Positions 45,325-54,238 of a stretch of DNA of 64,000 nucleotides are shown piece after piece. Numbering within the stretch: position 1 is the stretch's first letter; every line of letters begins with the position of its first letter. The stretch spans positions 62,001 through 126,000 of the forward strand of contig CALYBQ010000006.1 of assembly GCA_944415565.1 (NCBI GenBank), read 5' to 3'. The translations under genes and the position numbers were made by a program. The notes under the pieces are model-generated. The model made no database searches and was not told the DNA's origin. It was given only the letters and a program-made list of their open reading frames with translations. This DNA is from an uncultured Rikenellaceae bacterium. Its GTDB lineage: Bacteria > Bacteroidota > Bacteroidia > Bacteroidales > Rikenellaceae.

Positions 45325-45798
45325 TTTTACGCTCCTTTTGACTGCCTCCTGCCGCATTAACAAATTGAACCTTTCAGTAAAAATATTTTTGAAACTAGAT
45401 GATGGTTTCTATGCAAATAATAGGCCGTTGTTTTTTTAATGTCTGTAATTTATGTGTTGTTTTTCCTTATTCTGGTTTGAAAAGGGAACTTTTGGACTAA
45501 TTTTAGTATATAGGTGTCCGTGTGCGCGATGTCTCGCGCTTTAAAAAAGTCCAAACATAAGAAAAATCTTGCTATGCTCAATGAAGTCGGGTTGATATAA
45601 TCGGGAGGGTGTGCGGTCGTATTTGTATGCTTTTCGTCCGTCTCGTGGCGTCTGTTTAATAAAAAGTGTACTTTTTCGTTCCTGTTGTCATTTTGGAATC
45701 ATATTTGTAATGATAATGACGAATGATATGGGAAATATTATTTATCTTTAAAGTATAAACCTCGGGAGTGGCATCTCCCGGCTTAAAAATTTACAATT
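45325..45798. other. Long AT-rich gene-free region with a leader hairpin
   Basis: 474 bases without a gene. Near the plus-strand end, CGGGAG (45763-45768) pairs with CTCCCG (45775-45780) around TGGCAT, 18 bases before the YtxH ATG, so the transcript leader carries a stable hairpin close to the ribosome site. An imperfect -7 box (CATATTTG, 45700-45707) lies upstream. No other feature recognised. Confidence 0.45.
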
Positions 45799-46011
45799 AT
45801 GAAAGAATTGTTGTATTTCGTTTGCGGTGCAGCGGTAGGAGCTACCGTGGCGCTACTCATGGCCCCTGAAAAAGGAGAGGTTCTCCGTTCGAAGATACGC
45901 AAGGCGGTGAGCGACGATATAGAGCTCGGCCGAGAACTGGTCGGCGTCGTTCAGGATGCCGTGGCGGAGACGAGCAAAGAGGTTAAACAGACAATCAGCG
46001 CGAAAAAATGA
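45799..46011 (+). CDS. YtxH-domain membrane protein
   Basis: 70 residues: one N-terminal TM helix (about 3-21) with the GxxxGxxxALLMAPEKG pattern of YtxH/gas-vesicle-like small proteins, followed by a charged helix (RSKIRKAVSDDIELGREL). First gene of three tightly packed ones; its stop overlaps the next ATG by 4 bases. Such clusters are common in Bacteroidota and are linked to envelope or general stress, without a proven mechanism. Confidence 0.88.
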   Translation: MKELLYFVCGAAVGATVALLMAPEKGEVLRSKIRKAVSDDIELGRELVGVVQDAVAETSKEVKQTISAKK

Positions 46012-46373
46012 TAAGGCCCTCGGACCCGGATCTGCCTAATCTCGACAAACTGGAAGATGATGTGACCGCCTATGTGCGGATGCGTACCGATGCGGTCAAG
46101 CTGGGCATCGTGGAGAACCTTTCACTCGTTATCGGCAAAGGGCTCGCGCTGGTACTTGCCATCGTGATATGTTCGACGGCCCTGATGGCATTCTCGGTGG
46201 CACTTCTGGTATTGGTGAGCCAATGGGTGGGGTCGTACATCTTGGGCGCGGTGATATTGGGCGGATTCTATGCACTCGTCGCACTCGTCGTATGGCTGTT
46301 GCGCGGGAAGTTCGTAGATATGATGGTCGGAATGTTTGCGCGTATGGTATTCTCAACTTCTAAAGACGATTGA
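46008..46373 (+). CDS. Phage-holin-family-like membrane protein
   Basis: 121 residues with a charged N-terminal helix (about 1-35) and two TM segments (VIGKGLALVLAIVICSTALMA and SYILGAVILGGFYALVALVVWLL). This matches the small holin-like proteins (Holin-X / Phage_holin_6 type) that sit behind YtxH genes in Bacteroidota; no phage genes are near, so a stress or membrane-shaping role is more likely. Overlaps the YtxH gene by 4 bases; the next gene follows 2 bases after its stop. Confidence 0.8.
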   Translation: MIRPSDPDLPNLDKLEDDVTAYVRMRTDAVKLGIVENLSLVIGKGLALVLAIVICSTALMAFSVALLVLVSQWVGSYILGAVILGGFYALVALVVWLLRGKFVDMMVGMFARMVFSTSKDD

Positions 46374-46375
46374 CC

Positions 46376-46642
46376 ATGGGAACTCCGGACAGTAGGTATT
46401 ATTACATCGACTCGCTGAACAGGCTCAGGTCGGAAAAGGCGTTGCTGAAGGTGCACACCAAGATCAAGGAGGACGCTTTCCGTTCGCAGTGGGATACGCT
46501 GAAGGAATTTGTCAGTTTCGGGAATATCCGTATGCTCGTAGAGGAGAAGCTCTCGCCGCTGCGTAATATCGCAGGCATTGCTTCCGGCGCATTCTCAACT
46601 ATCATTTCGCTGATAGTCAACAGGCATCGCCGCCGTTGTTAG
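46376..46642 (+). CDS. Small hypothetical protein, third gene of the YtxH-holin unit
   Basis: 88 residues from the ATG at 46376 (MGTPDSRYYYIDSLNRLR). A helical N-terminal part, then a moderately hydrophobic C-terminal helix (IAGIASGAFSTIISLIVN) and a basic tail RHRRRC. Not recognised as a named family, but third members of this kind recur behind YtxH and holin-like genes. Starts 2 bases after the previous stop; ends before a strong hairpin. Confidence 0.7.
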   Translation: MGTPDSRYYYIDSLNRLRSEKALLKVHTKIKEDAFRSQWDTLKEFVSFGNIRMLVEEKLSPLRNIAGIASGAFSTIISLIVNRHRRRC

Positions 46643-46665
46643 ACTTTCAAATTACGCATTACGCT

Positions 46666-46698
46666 AAATGGGACGGCAGACAATGTCGTCCCATTTTC
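46666..46698 (+). terminator. Terminator of the YtxH-holin unit
   Basis: AAATGGGACG and CGTCCCATTT form a perfect 10-bp stem (11-base loop) followed by TCG after the T-run. The rest of the gap to 46941 holds no gene; a near -7 box TAACTTTC lies just upstream of the nitrilase gene. Confidence 0.75.
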
Positions 46699-46941
46699 GT
46701 GTCGTGACGGCTGGTCATGTAGGGGTAATGCCAGATGGTCCATTTCTGTATGGTTGTGCGTATGTGTTATTGTGGTCATATTGTGCATGTGGCTGGCCTT
46801 GCGGCTACTGTATTTCCATGCGTGTATTTTGAGTCGTGAAGTGCCATTCTGTATGGTATAGGGCATATTTCGGTTGCATTTTGTTTCACTTTAGGCAAAT
46901 AATCATTAACTTTCGGAGTTTTTATCCTAACCAGTCACCGA

Positions 46942-47718
46942 ATGGATATACTGTTAGTGCAGGCCGAGACCGTATGGCAATCGCCCGAAGCCAATTACAG
47001 GCGCATCGAGGCATTGGTCGGAAAGTCGGGCGAGGCCGATCTTATAGTATTGCCCGAAATGTTCCCGACCGGGTTCGTTACAGGGCGGTCAGGTGTGATT
47101 GGTGCAGCGGATAAAGATGGCACACGGATATTGGAATGGATGCGTGCTTTCGCTCGTGAAACCGGTGCGGCAGTAGTCGGAAGTGCTGCGGTAGAGGCGG
47201 ATGGGTGGTTTTTCAACCGTTGTTATTTCGTCAGGCCGGACGGTTCTTTCGATTCGTATGACAAACGGCACTTGTTCGGGATTGGCGGTGAGGATGAGCA
47301 CTATACGGCTGGACACGACAGGACGGTGGTAGAGTGGGGAGGGTTTCGGATATTGTTACTCGTGTGTTACGATCTGCGTTTTCCCGTGTTCGCTCGCAAC
47401 CGAGGGGATTATGACATGATCCTCTGCGTGGCCAACTGGCCGCAGTCACGAAGGCGTGTATGGGATACGTTGCTGAGGGCGAGGGCCATTGAGAACGTGT
47501 GCTATGTAGCCGGTGTAAACCGTGTTGGGAGCGACCCTGTGTGCACATACAACGGAGGAACTGCATTTATAGATTACCGGGGCGAATCGGTCGGAACGGT
47601 GGAGGACGGAAGCGAAGGTGTGCTGAGGGTGAGTGCTGAGCTTGACGGGCTTGCAGCGTTCCGCAGGAAGTACCCGATGCTGGACGATGCAGACGCTTTC
47701 GAATTGAGATTTGAATAA
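46942..47718 (+). CDS. Nitrilase-superfamily amidase (omega-amidase type)
   Basis: 258 residues with the complete catalytic triad: E39 (VLPEMFPTGF), K108 (YDKRHLF) and C142 (LVCYDLRFPVF). Closest in pattern to YafV/Nit2 omega-amidases, which hydrolyse alpha-ketoglutaramate and similar 2-oxo-acid amides formed by glutamine transaminases. 27 bases upstream of iorA on the same strand, so it may belong to the aromatic amino-acid unit: it could recycle the amino donor product of the transaminase. Cytoplasmic. Confidence 0.88.
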   Translation: MDILLVQAETVWQSPEANYRRIEALVGKSGEADLIVLPEMFPTGFVTGRSGVIGAADKDGTRILEWMRAFARETGAAVVGSAAVEADGWFFNRCYFVRPDGSFDSYDKRHLFGIGGEDEHYTAGHDRTVVEWGGFRILLLVCYDLRFPVFARNRGDYDMILCVANWPQSRRRVWDTLLRARAIENVCYVAGVNRVGSDPVCTYNGGTAFIDYRGESVGTVEDGSEGVLRVSAELDGLAAFRRKYPMLDDADAFELRFE

Positions 47719-47745
47719 GGTGAAATTGGAAATAATTTTTTTGAA

Positions 47746-49332
47746 ATGACAGATAAACTATTGCTATTAGGCGACCAAGCTATTGCGCTTGGAGCTGTTC
47801 ATTCCGGTCTTTCGGGAGTTTACGCATATCCCGGCACGCCGTCTACGGAGATTACCGAATATATACAGGAGAATAAATTGGCCCGCGAACGCGGCGTCCG
47901 CAGCGATTGGTGTACGAACGAGAAGACTGCTATGGAGGCTGCACTCGGTATGTCGTATATAGGCAAACGTGCGTTGGTCTGCATGAAGCACGTCGGTATG
48001 AACGTGGCTGCCGATGCTTTCGTAAACTCGGCTATGACGGGTGTCAACGGCGGTATCGTGGTTGTCGCAGCCGACGACCCTTCGATGCACTCGTCGCAGA
48101 ATGAACAGGATTCGCGCTTTTACGGCAAGTTCGCACTCGTACCGATACTCGAACCTTCGTCGCAGCAGGAGGCTTACGACATGATACGTTACGGGTTCGA
48201 CCTTTCGGAAGAGGTGGGGCTTCCCGTGTTGATGCGTATAACGACGCGCATGGCACATTCGAGGGCGGTAGTGACGGTAGGCGAACCTATCGCCGAAAAT
48301 CCGCTGCATTTCCCCGAAGCGGGAGTCGCCAACTGGGTATTGTTGCCTGTGAACGCCCGCAGAAGGTATCGTGAGATTATTGCAGTACAGGACAAGTTGG
48401 AGAAGATGTCGGAAACGACACGGTTCAATAGTTACAAAAAAGGCGGCAAAAAGGGCGTCATCGCTTGCGGTATAGGTTACAATTACATGATGGAGAATCT
48501 CCCGGCCGATAGCGACCGTACTATACTTAAAGTATCGCAGTATCCGCTGCCCGCCGATATAATTCGTGAGATGGTAGAGGAGTGCGACGAAGTGCTCGTT
48601 ATCGAGGACGGACAGCCGTTCGTGGAGGAGCAGGTTAGGGGATTGCTCGATTGCTCCGGCAAGATACGCGGTCGTCTCAGCGGAGAGTTGCCGCGTGACG
48701 GAGAGCTTACGCCGGATAACGTGGCGGCAGCGCTCGGCGTGAAGGAAGGCCAACATTTCGACGTATGCTCTACGGTCGTTCCGCGTCCGCCGGCGCTTTG
48801 TGCCGGTTGCGGCCACAGGGACGTATATTCTGTGCTGAACGAGGTAATACGCGAATACCCGGATCATAAGGTGTTCAGCGACATAGGTTGTTATACGTTG
48901 GGAGCGTTGCCTCCGTTACGCGCGATACATACTTGCGTAGACATGGGCGCTTCGATCACTATGGCGAAAGGTGCTGCCGACGGAGGACTTTTCCCATCGG
49001 TAGCGGTCATTGGCGACTCGACATTCACCCACTCGGGAATCACTGGCCTGCTGGATGCCGTTAATTCGAAATCAAACGTAACGATAATCATTTCGGACAA
49101 CCTGACGACGGCCATGACAGGCGGGCAGGATTCGGCCGGTACGGGCAGGATCGAAGCGATATGCCTCGGCGTGGGCGTTGAGCCGGAACACGTCAGGACG
49201 GTCGTTCCGTTGCCGAAGAACATGGAGGAGATACGTAAGGTCATAAAGGAAGAGATAGAATACAACGGTGTATCGGTGATCGTTCCTCGTCGCGAATGTA
49301 TCCAGACACTCAAAAGAAAATCAAGAAAGTAA
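47746..49332 (+). CDS. iorA: Indolepyruvate ferredoxin oxidoreductase, alpha subunit
   Basis: 528 residues. The pyrimidine-binding domain (about 1-180: VYAYPGTPSTEITEYI, NEKTAMEAALGMSY) precedes the thiamine-diphosphate domain (CAGCGHRDVY near 355, then GDSTFTHSGITGLLDAVN near 425). Together with iorB it converts aryl pyruvates to aryl-CoA esters with reduced ferredoxin. The usual C-terminal ferredoxin-like domain with two CxxCxxCxxxCP clusters is not present: the protein ends IQTLKRKSRK. Electrons must then leave through a cluster elsewhere. Stop overlaps iorB start (TAATG). Confidence 0.93.
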   Translation: MTDKLLLLGDQAIALGAVHSGLSGVYAYPGTPSTEITEYIQENKLARERGVRSDWCTNEKTAMEAALGMSYIGKRALVCMKHVGMNVAADAFVNSAMTGVNGGIVVVAADDPSMHSSQNEQDSRFYGKFALVPILEPSSQQEAYDMIRYGFDLSEEVGLPVLMRITTRMAHSRAVVTVGEPIAENPLHFPEAGVANWVLLPVNARRRYREIIAVQDKLEKMSETTRFNSYKKGGKKGVIACGIGYNYMMENLPADSDRTILKVSQYPLPADIIREMVEECDEVLVIEDGQPFVEEQVRGLLDCSGKIRGRLSGELPRDGELTPDNVAAALGVKEGQHFDVCSTVVPRPPALCAGCGHRDVYSVLNEVIREYPDHKVFSDIGCYTLGALPPLRAIHTCVDMGASITMAKGAADGGLFPSVAVIGDSTFTHSGITGLLDAVNSKSNVTIIISDNLTTAMTGGQDSAGTGRIEAICLGVGVEPEHVRTVVPLPKNMEEIRKVIKEEIEYNGVSVIVPRRECIQTLKRKSRK

Positions 49333-49919
49333 TGAAGAAAGATATAATACTTGCCGGGGTAGGCGGACAGGGTATTCTGTCCATCGCGGCTATCATAGGT
49401 CAGGCCGCACTTAACCAGAATCTGCATATCAAGCAGGCAGAAGTACACGGAATGAGCCAGCGCGGCGGCGACGTACAGTCGAACCTGCGTATCTCGGCCG
49501 AACCGATCAATTCGGACCTTATCGCTTTGGGCAAGGCCGATGCCATCATATCGCTCGAACCGATGGAGGCACTGCGTTATCTTCCTTACCTTTCAAAAGA
49601 GGGATGGATCGTGGTTAACAGCGTGCCGCATATCAATATTCCGAACTATCCGGAAGAGAGTGCGCTCGAAGCCGAATTTGCCAAGTTGCCGAATGTCATC
49701 TCGTTCGATGCCGACGCCGTAGCCAAGGAGAACGGCGGTGTGCGTACAGTGAACATGGTGTTGCTTGGTGCGGCGTCGATGATTCTCGGGATAGAGGACA
49801 CAAAGTTGGAAGAGGCCATCGGCGATGTTTTCGGCCGTAAGGGCGAAGCCGTGGTAGAGACCAACGTCAAGGCATTCCGCGCGGGACGCGAGGCCGGTAA
49901 GAAACAGATGGAGCGTTAA
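49332..49919 (+). CDS. iorB: Indolepyruvate ferredoxin oxidoreductase, beta subunit
   Basis: 195 residues from the ATG at 49332 (MKKDIILAGVGGQGIL), which shares one base with the iorA stop. The gamma-type domain of 2-oxoacid oxidoreductases is visible in GVGGQGILSIAAIIG, EVHGMSQRGGDVQSNLR and the ending. Subunit of the same complex as iorA. The next gene, an aminotransferase, begins about 65 bases later. Confidence 0.93.
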   Translation: MKKDIILAGVGGQGILSIAAIIGQAALNQNLHIKQAEVHGMSQRGGDVQSNLRISAEPINSDLIALGKADAIISLEPMEALRYLPYLSKEGWIVVNSVPHINIPNYPEESALEAEFAKLPNVISFDADAVAKENGGVRTVNMVLLGAASMILGIEDTKLEEAIGDVFGRKGEAVVETNVKAFRAGREAGKKQMER

Positions 49920-49985
49920 ATTTCCGTTGTGTCCGGCAGGCTAAGTGAGCAACCGGCGTGGCGGGCGTATTCAAAACAGCAAGTA

Positions 49986-51311
49986 ATGGGTAATACGAAA
50001 AATACACCTATCGGGCGGGAGGTCATAGACTCGCTGATAGAGGAGTTCGGGATCAAGGATTTCGGCAAGGCCACGATCCGCGAGACGAAGGCGATAGCGG
50101 CACAGGCCGAGGCACAAAGCGGTGTCGAGTTCATAAAGATGGAGATGGGAGTTCCGGGGCTTCCGGCTTCGGAAATCGGCGTAAAGGCTGAAATCGCGGC
50201 TTTGAAATCCGGTGTTGCGAGTCTCTATCCGGATATAGACGGTATTCCGGTGCTCAAGGCCGAAGCTTCGAGGTTCGTGAAAGCGTTTGTCGATGCCGAT
50301 ATTGCGCCGCAGGGATGCGTGCCTGTGACAGGTTCGATGCAGGGAACGTATGCTTCGTTCATGGTGAGCTCGCAGTGCGATCCGAAAAAGGATACGGTAC
50401 TGTTCATCGACCCCGGATTCCCGGTGCAGAAGCAACAGCTCGTCGTGATGGGTGTCAAGTACGAGACTTTCGACGTTTACGACTTCCGCGGGGAAAAATT
50501 GAGGGATAAGTTGGAGAGTTATCTAAGCAAGGGTAACATATCCACACTAGTATATTCAAACCCGAACAATCCGAGTTGGATAACGCTGAAGGACGAGGAG
50601 TTGCGTATCATAGGCGAGTTGTGCCGCAAATACGGTGTTGTCGTGCTCGAGGACCTCGCATATTTTGCGATGGACTTCCGCCGCGACCTCGGTACGCCGT
50701 TCGAAGCTCCGTTCCAACCGTCGGTATCGAAATATTGTGACGATTACGTGCTGCTTATATCGGCGTCCAAGGCGTTCAGCTATGCCGGACAGCGTATCGG
50801 AGTGGCTTGCATATCAGACAATCTCTACAAGAAGCAGTTCAAGGGGTTGGCGGAGCGTTACGGTATAGGCGCATTCGGGCCGGTATTTATCCACCGCGTG
50901 TTGTATGCCCTCTCTTCCGGAACGTCGCACTCGGCGCAATATGCGCTCGCAGCCATGTTCAAAGCCGCTGCCGATGGAAAATACAACTTCCTTGCTGAGG
51001 TCAAGGAGTACGGAAGGCGTGCCGCACGGTTGAAAGAGATATTCCAGCGTCACGGTTTCAGAATCGTGTATGACAGCGACATGGGCGAGCCTGTTGCCGA
51101 CGGTTTTTACTTCACGATAACGTATCCCGGTATGACAGGCGGCGAGCTTTCGCGTGAGTTGATGTATTATGGCGTGAGCGCGATCAGTCTGGCGACTACT
51201 GGAAGCTGTCAGGAAGGGCTTCGTGCCTGCACGTCGTTCATCAAGGATAACCAGTACGACCTGCTGGAAGAGAGAATGAAGATGTTCGCCGAGAACCATC
51301 CGATAGCTTAA
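49986..51311 (+). CDS. PLP-dependent aminotransferase (class I/II)
   Basis: 441 residues from the ATG at 49986 (MGNTKNTPIGREV); an in-frame GTG at 49929 is less likely. Fold type I aminotransferase: SNPNNPSW, LEDLAYFAMDF, and the lysine that forms the Schiff base in LLISASKAFSYAGQRIG. The neighbouring iorAB and phenylacetate-CoA ligase genes point to aromatic amino acids as substrate (phenylalanine, tyrosine, tryptophan to their 2-oxo acids). The exact specificity is inferred. Confidence 0.9.
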   Translation: MGNTKNTPIGREVIDSLIEEFGIKDFGKATIRETKAIAAQAEAQSGVEFIKMEMGVPGLPASEIGVKAEIAALKSGVASLYPDIDGIPVLKAEASRFVKAFVDADIAPQGCVPVTGSMQGTYASFMVSSQCDPKKDTVLFIDPGFPVQKQQLVVMGVKYETFDVYDFRGEKLRDKLESYLSKGNISTLVYSNPNNPSWITLKDEELRIIGELCRKYGVVVLEDLAYFAMDFRRDLGTPFEAPFQPSVSKYCDDYVLLISASKAFSYAGQRIGVACISDNLYKKQFKGLAERYGIGAFGPVFIHRVLYALSSGTSHSAQYALAAMFKAAADGKYNFLAEVKEYGRRAARLKEIFQRHGFRIVYDSDMGEPVADGFYFTITYPGMTGGELSRELMYYGVSAISLATTGSCQEGLRACTSFIKDNQYDLLEERMKMFAENHPIA

Positions 51312-51391
51312 CTTAATACGATAATTTGGGGCGTAAACGACAGATAAGGACGCTCCGTGCATAACAGAAAACGACTAATCCGAATAAAACG

Positions 51392-52693
51392 ATGATTTGG
51401 AATCCGACAAAAGAGTGCATGAACGCCGAGGATAAGCGGCGTCTTCAGGGCGAACGCCTGCGTAAAGCTGTGGACAGGGTTTATCATGGAGTCCCGTTTT
51501 ACCGCAATAAACTTCAGGAACGCGATTTGCGCCCCGACAGCATATCTTCGATAGACGACATAACGAAGCTGCCGTTTACGACCAAGCAGGACTTGCGCGA
51601 CAATTATCCATACGGCCTGTTCGCAGTTCCCATGTCGGAAATCATACGCCTTCACGCCTCTTCGGGTACGACCGGTAATCCGACAGTCGTGGGATATACC
51701 CGCCGCGACCTTGCCATATGGTCGGAGATGATAGCCCGTTGCCTTAGCGCGTACGGGGCCGACCGCAACGACATATTCTCTGTGGCATATGGTTACGGAT
51801 TGTTCACCGGCGGTTTGGGACTGCATTACGGTGTGGAACACCTAGGAGCTACCGTTATCCCGATGTCGAGCGGTAATACGGCCAAACACATACAACTGAT
51901 ACGTGACTTCGGCGCTACGGCTTTGGCATGTACACCGTCGTATGCGCTCTACCTTGCGGAGACTATGGCGAAAACCGGATGGCCGCGCGACGATTTCAAG
52001 CTCCGTATCGGTATCTTCGGCGCAGAACCGTGGACCGAGAACATGCGTAAGGAGATAGAGGCGAAGATGGGTGTGAATGCTTATAACATTTACGGACTGA
52101 GCGAGATAATGGGGCCCGGCGTGTCGCACGAATGTGAGTGCAAATGCGGTTCGCATATCATAGACGACCATTTCTATGCAGAGGTAATAGACCCCGAAAC
52201 GCTCGAACCGCTTCCTTACGGAGAGGTCGGCGAATTGGTGTTGACGACGCTTACCAAAGAGGGGTTGCCTATGATTCGTTATCGCACGAAAGACCTGTGT
52301 TCTCTGAATCCGGAACCGTGCGAGTGCGGACGTACCAGCATAAGAATGAGCCGCATAATGGGGCGCAGCGACGATATGCTCATAATCAGGGGCGTTAACG
52401 TATTCCCGTCGCAGATCGAGAGTGTGATACTCGAACTGGAAGAATTCGAACCGCATTACATGATATATGTCGATCGCCAGAACAATCTCGATATGATGGA
52501 GGTTCATGTTGAAGTACGCGACGGTTTCTACTCGGACGAAATTAAGGTGATGATGGAGTTGAAGAAGAAACTCGCGGCCCGTCTGCACAGCGTACTCGGT
52601 ATCAATGCCGACATCAAACTCGTCGAGCCTTACACTTTGGAGCGTAGCGAAGGGAAGTCGAAGCGTGTGATCGACCGTCGCGTCCTGAAATAA
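51392..52693 (+). CDS. paaK: Phenylacetate-CoA ligase
   Basis: 433 residues of the adenylate-forming family. P-loop-like motif SSGTTGNPT (90-98), YGLSEIMGPGVSHEC near 233, and the C-terminal RSDDMLIIRGVNVFPSQIE plus ERSEGKSKRV with the conserved Lys. In Bacteroidales clusters with iorAB this enzyme is thought to run toward aryl-acetate and ATP, so the pathway yields one ATP per aromatic residue fermented. Direction is inferred. Starts 80 bases after the aminotransferase. Confidence 0.93.
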   Translation: MIWNPTKECMNAEDKRRLQGERLRKAVDRVYHGVPFYRNKLQERDLRPDSISSIDDITKLPFTTKQDLRDNYPYGLFAVPMSEIIRLHASSGTTGNPTVVGYTRRDLAIWSEMIARCLSAYGADRNDIFSVAYGYGLFTGGLGLHYGVEHLGATVIPMSSGNTAKHIQLIRDFGATALACTPSYALYLAETMAKTGWPRDDFKLRIGIFGAEPWTENMRKEIEAKMGVNAYNIYGLSEIMGPGVSHECECKCGSHIIDDHFYAEVIDPETLEPLPYGEVGELVLTTLTKEGLPMIRYRTKDLCSLNPEPCECGRTSIRMSRIMGRSDDMLIIRGVNVFPSQIESVILELEEFEPHYMIYVDRQNNLDMMEVHVEVRDGFYSDEIKVMMELKKKLAARLHSVLGINADIKLVEPYTLERSEGKSKRVIDRRVLK

Positions 52694-52773
52694 TGTTGGG
52701 AATCACCGAGGGCGATGCTTGCCTGAATGTGGAAAATTTATTATTTTAGGGAATAATTATAAAAACATAAGTT

Positions 52774-53193
52774 ATGACTATCAGGCAGCTTTCGGTATTC
52801 ATCGAGAACAAACTCGGCCGCATAAATGAAGTGACAAAAATATTGGCGGCCAATAATATCAATATGACGGCGTTCAGCCTTGCGGAAAGTGCCGATTTCG
52901 GAGTGCTGAGGCTCATCGTTTCGGATGTGAACAAGGCGGCCGAAGTGCTGAAGGAAGCCCGTTTCGGGGTGTCGTTGGCCGAGGTGGTGGCGCTGAGTTT
53001 GCCGAATACTCCCGGCGCTCTTTCGAAGGTGATGGAGAGCATTGCTGAGAAAGGAGTTTTCATCGAGTATATGTACGCTTTCTCTCAAGGCGATGTAGCC
53101 AATGTCGTTATACGTCCTACGGACATATCTAAATGTCTGGAAGCGCTGAAGACGTGCGACTGTCAAGTCCTGACAGAGAGTTCTTTTGCGTAG
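52774..53193 (+). CDS. Tandem ACT-domain protein
   Basis: 139 residues made of two ACT domains in tandem (about 1-65: RQLSVFIENKLGRINEVTKIL; about 68-139: LPNTPGALSKVMESIAEKGVFIEYMY), each with the family's ligand-binding loop. Proteins of this kind bind amino acids and tune an enzyme or transport. In Bacteroidales such a gene usually follows paaK, as here (80 bases apart), so it probably senses aromatic amino acids for the pathway. The partner is unknown. Confidence 0.88.
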   Translation: MTIRQLSVFIENKLGRINEVTKILAANNINMTAFSLAESADFGVLRLIVSDVNKAAEVLKEARFGVSLAEVVALSLPNTPGALSKVMESIAEKGVFIEYMYAFSQGDVANVVIRPTDISKCLEALKTCDCQVLTESSFA

Positions 53194-53255
53194 GGATATG
53201 TGTGCAATGACAGGACACTTTGTCGCAGTTGACGATACTGTGCCTGTACGATATG

Positions 53256-53290
53256 AATACGCCTCGGTTTTATGCCGGGGCGTATTTTGG
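53256..53290 (+). terminator. Terminator of the iorAB-paaK unit
   Basis: AATACGCCTCGG pairs with CCGGGGCGTATT (12 bp, one G-U; 7-base loop), then TTGG. U-tract is short. Confidence 0.55.
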
Positions 53291-53440
53291 TATGCTTCGT
53301 GGCAGCTTTTGTGTGGTGAGCCGAGATATACAACCTAATTGATGGCCGGTCGCTTATTTTGTTTGCAATCCAAACGGTTTTGTTTATGCTTGACCGGATT
53401 ACAATGACATATGGGATGGATGCTGGGATCGCTATTCTGA

Positions 53441-54133
53441 TTATTCTTTCATCAACAGGATGCTGTCCAACAGGGCGCTTACGGTGTCGGCTTTCTTTAC
53501 CAGCATAAGGTGGTCGCCGCCTTCGACAGGCATGACGTCCTTGATGTGCTTGAACGGAAAGACCTGATCTTCCGTGCCGTGTATGTGGTAGAGGTTGGGC
53601 GTTCTGTACTTCGGGACCCAATTGGTTATCTGTTCCACGGCCCATTGCACATATGCAGGATCGGTTACTGTCAAGTATTCGGACAATTCGTCCGAACCGG
53701 TATTGTATACAAGCCTGTTGAAAGCGTTGGTAATGAATTGTGTTTGCTCGAAAAGTTTCTTGGGCATGTGCTCCGCGAGCTTCGTGTGCCTTACCATTGA
53801 GAACAGGGCCGGTATCTCGTCCTTGTTTTTGAATGAGGAGATTATAATACATTTCTCCGGATAAAGGAATCGGACCATCTCCTGCATTATCACGGCCCCG
53901 AACGAATAACCGACGAGAATGAACGGTTTACGCGTGTTTATACATCGTGCCATTCTTTTTGCGTATGACCTTAGCGTCTCGTCCTCTGTCGGTATCAGCC
54001 ACTCTATATAGTTGCGTTTGAATCCTTTCGGCAGGGCGAGCCGGTCGAATACGCTGCAATTATAACACATGCCGGATATGAAGTATACGTTTGTTTCGCG
54101 TTTTCCGAAGAGTCGTTTCAGAATGTTTGCCAT
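53441..54133 (-). CDS. Alpha/beta hydrolase
   Basis: 230 residues. Nucleophile elbow VGYSFGAV (S77, GxSxG), acidic residue in HGTEDQVFPF near 189 and catalytic His in GGDHLML near 210 fit the hydrolase triad. No signal peptide (starts MANILKRLFGK), so cytoplasmic. It stands alone and faces the small basic protein gene through a shared promoter region at 54197-54216. Substrate unknown; similar short hydrolases are esterases or thioesterases. Confidence 0.85.
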   Translation of the reverse strand: MANILKRLFGKRETNVYFISGMCYNCSVFDRLALPKGFKRNYIEWLIPTEDETLRSYAKRMARCINTRKPFILVGYSFGAVIMQEMVRFLYPEKCIIISSFKNKDEIPALFSMVRHTKLAEHMPKKLFEQTQFITNAFNRLVYNTGSDELSEYLTVTDPAYVQWAVEQITNWVPKYRTPNLYHIHGTEDQVFPFKHIKDVMPVEGGDHLMLVKKADTVSALLDSILLMKE

Positions 54134-54196
54134 ACGGATTTTGGTTTCAGGATCTTTTTTTGTTGTTGTATAACAGGCACTATATCAATAATTATG

Positions 54197-54216
54197 CAAA
54201 TATACCGTTATATTTG
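54197..54216. promoter_or_regulatory. Symmetric divergent promoter (two -7 boxes back to back)
   Basis: The sequence CAAATATACCGTTATATTTG holds two perfect TATATTTG boxes on opposite strands (minus 54204-54197, plus 54209-54216) only 4 bases apart, forming an exact 8-bp inverted repeat. One would serve the alpha/beta hydrolase gene (ATG at 54133), the other the small basic protein (ATG at 54239). Confidence 0.65.
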
Positions 54217-54238
54217 CGGACATTTTATAAAAGAGCAA

